From: Sulfurovum sp.
GTDB taxonomy: Bacteria; Campylobacterota; Campylobacteria; Campylobacterales; Sulfurovaceae
Direction: 5' to 3'
Assembly (NCBI GenBank): GCA_027029065.1
Contig: JALVGO010000257.1
Location: 1-7,710 of the forward strand
DNA: 7,710 nt
The translations under genes and the position numbers were made by a program. A model generated the notes under the pieces. The model was not told where the DNA came from. It saw nothing but the letters and a program-made list of their open reading frames with translations, and did no database searches. Positions 5,976 to 7,710 of the stretch are shown in pieces (position 1 is the stretch's first letter; the number at the start of each line of letters is the position of its first letter).

Positions 5976-6659
5976 ATGAGAAACGGACTGACACTTCTTT
6001 TACTGATACCATTTTCACTTCCTGCTGCCAATCTGTTTATCGTGACAGACAAAAGCGGAAAAGTAGAACAGAAGAAAACACTTGTCCATCATGAAAATGC
6101 CTGTCTTACCCAAAAAGCATCCGAATTTTCCTTGCAGGCAATGTATGACGAACTACACAAAGCAGAGCGTCTGGCACGTGCGGCACAGGCAGCCAAAGAG
6201 GCGGTAAAACAGATTGCCAAGGCAAGTACCGACGCACAGAAAAAAGGTATGGCATATCATCTTAGTGACAATGAGAAAGAGGCTCTGCTCAAATATGCCA
6301 AATACTTCAAAGGCGGCAGGTACAAGTGGGGCGGTACGACACCCGAAGGGTTTGACTGTTCAGGATATGTGCAGTATCTCTACAAAAAGCACGGTATCAA
6401 CCTGCCAAGAACCGCGCTTTCCCAGTCCAAAACCGGTACACCCGTTCAACCGGACAACCTGCAAAAAGGCGATCTCGTCTTTTTCCTAACAGACAAGAAG
6501 CGGGGTATCCCCGTCACCCATGTCGGCATCTATCTTGGCAACGGTGAATTCATCCATGCCGCTTCCAAAAAAAAAGGTATCATCATCTCACCGCTTGACC
6601 ACGGACACTACCACCAATGCTATGTAGGTGCACGGCGCATTCTTCCTTCTGCCGGGTAA
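5976..6659 (+). CDS. Secreted NlpC/P60 peptidoglycan endopeptidase
   Basis: A 227-residue exported cysteine peptidase. Residues 1-18 form a short signal peptide (Arg, hydrophobic stretch, cleavage probably near LPAAN). Residues 50-90 are Ala/Lys/Glu-rich and probably helical. The NlpC/P60 domain covers about 103-222, with KWGGTTPEGFDCSG (117-130, catalytic Cys128), THVGIY (His182) and FIHAAS (His194) as the catalytic triad positions. By family it cuts stem peptides, typically between D-Glu and the diamino acid, helping wall growth or cell separation. No SH3b or LysM wall-binding domain is present, so this is a minimal enzyme. The start is fixed by the signal peptide and the in-frame stop just upstream. 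It diverges from the operon that carries the other wall enzymes. Confidence 0.93.
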   Translation: MRNGLTLLLLIPFSLPAANLFIVTDKSGKVEQKKTLVHHENACLTQKASEFSLQAMYDELHKAERLARAAQAAKEAVKQIAKASTDAQKKGMAYHLSDNEKEALLKYAKYFKGGRYKWGGTTPEGFDCSGYVQYLYKKHGINLPRTALSQSKTGTPVQPDNLQKGDLVFFLTDKKRGIPVTHVGIYLGNGEFIHAASKKKGIIISPLDHGHYHQCYVGARRILPSAG

Positions 6660-6675
6660 ATTAGAAGCCTCATTT

Positions 6676-6683
6676 GGTATAAT
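6676..6683 (+). promoter_or_regulatory. Candidate -10 promoter of the DUF89 gene
   Basis: GGTATAAT (TATAAT 6678-6683) lies 17 bp after the NlpC/P60 stop and matches gnTAnaAT. A +1 near 6690 would give a leader of about 19 bases carrying AAGAGAG (6698-6704) four bases before the ATG at 6709. No clear -35 box is visible. It suggests the DUF89 gene has its own promoter in addition to any read-through. Confidence 0.5.
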
Positions 6684-6708
6684 TCGCAAAACAATTCAAG
6701 AGAGTGAC

Positions 6709-7568
<860 letters not shown>

Positions 7569-7592
7569 ATAAAATGCAACCTAAATTTCTTT

Positions 7593-7633
7593 ACTATGTC
7601 AAGGAAATATGACAAAAGTCACGCATTATCGTG
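7593..7633. repeat. Two small adjacent palindromes after the ACTGAGC array
   Basis: TGTCA (7597-7601) pairs with TGACA (7610-7614) around 8 bases, extended by ACT (7593-7595) with AGT (7617-7619) across small unpaired gaps. CACG (7620-7623) pairs with CGTG (7630-7633) around 6 bases. Each is weak alone, but they run directly into the larger inverted repeat at 7635-7702 and may be part of the same element. Confidence 0.35.
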
Positions 7634-7634
7634 T

Positions 7635-7702
7635 TTTCTTTTTTTCTTTGCTTCGTTTCTCTTTTTTCTTTGTCACGAGAACAAAGAAAAAAAGAAATGA
7701 AG
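7635..7702. repeat. T/A-rich inverted repeat with two competing left arms
   Basis: The right arm CAAAGAAAAAAAGAAA (7682-7697) is the exact reverse complement of 7635-7650 (16 bp). It can instead pair with 7651-7673: a 12-bp perfect inner stem (7662-7673 with 7681-7692, 7-base loop CACGAGA), extended to about 22 pairs (7651-7702) with one bulged C (7661) and one G-U pair (7655 with 7698). The two pairings exclude each other. No T-run follows on either strand and the stem is A/T-rich, so it is not a typical intrinsic terminator. It looks like part of a dispersed intergenic element; the window ends 8 bases later, so its full extent is unknown. Confidence 0.7.
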
Positions 7703-7710
7703 AGAGGCAC

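Noticed and set aside
6628..6708. 27-residue N-terminal extension of the DUF89 gene
   Set aside because: It overlaps the NlpC/P60 end and the TATAAT box and precedes the family's usual N-terminus; the ATG at 6709 has AAGAGAG.
7569..7602. Minus-strand promoter with TTGACA (7597-7602) pointing into the ACTGAGC array
   Set aside because: The -35 is perfect and mirrors the arrangement at the left array, but at 17 bp the -10 is TTGCAT (3 of 6), and TTTTAT lies 22 bp away, too far.
7662..7692. Intrinsic terminator for the DUF89 gene
   Set aside because: The 12-bp stem is almost only A/T and is not followed by a T-run on either strand.
7596..7700. 34-codon open frame, Phe-rich then Lys-rich
   Set aside because: Composition follows the T-tract and A-tract arms of the inverted repeat; no ribosome binding site, no domain.

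Overview
The window looks like chromosomal DNA of a Campylobacterota bacterium, most likely a sulfur-oxidising Sulfurovum- or Sulfurimonas-like lineage. This is inferred from three things. MurF carries a multi-pass membrane N-terminus, an alpha/beta hydrolase gene sits directly before murF (an order I recall from Helicobacter and Campylobacter), and several promoters look like the Campylobacter-type -10 box (gnTAnaAT). No rRNA or marker gene is present, so the genus is a guess.

Layout. Bases 1-126 are 18 perfect copies of the heptamer TAGGAAT, cut by the window edge. A good sigma70-like promoter on the minus strand points into that array. Bases 189-292 hold a compact palindromic element that can fold as a three-way junction. 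Bases 319-5897 carry five tightly packed minus-strand genes, read right to left: a YhiN/HI0933-type flavoprotein, a lipoprotein L,D-transpeptidase of the YcbB/LdtD type, a membrane-anchored YafK/DpaA-type L,D-transpeptidase-fold protein, an alpha/beta hydrolase and murF. The junctions are a 4-bp ATGA overlap, a 3-bp gap, a 73-bp gap with a possible internal promoter, and a 1-bp TAATG overlap. A 78-bp divergent spacer (5898-5975) separates this operon from two plus-strand genes: a secreted NlpC/P60 endopeptidase (5976-6659) and a DUF89/ARMT1-like putative metal-dependent phosphatase (6709-7536). The DUF89 gene ends inside a second, unrelated heptamer array (ACTGAGC, 6.3 copies, 7525-7568). The window closes with a T/A-rich inverted-repeat block (7635-7702).

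How it fits together. MurF makes the pentapeptide precursor in the cytoplasm. The YcbB-like enzyme could crosslink or modify stem peptides, and the YafK-like and NlpC/P60 enzymes could cut them, in the periplasm. Four of the seven genes are therefore peptidoglycan enzymes and the locus reads as a cell-wall synthesis and remodelling cluster. The flavoprotein, hydrolase and DUF89 protein have no obvious wall role.

The genes are ordinary families. The least explained parts are the non-coding flanks: two perfect heptamer arrays of different sequence, the foldable element next to murF, and the competing-arm palindrome at the right edge.
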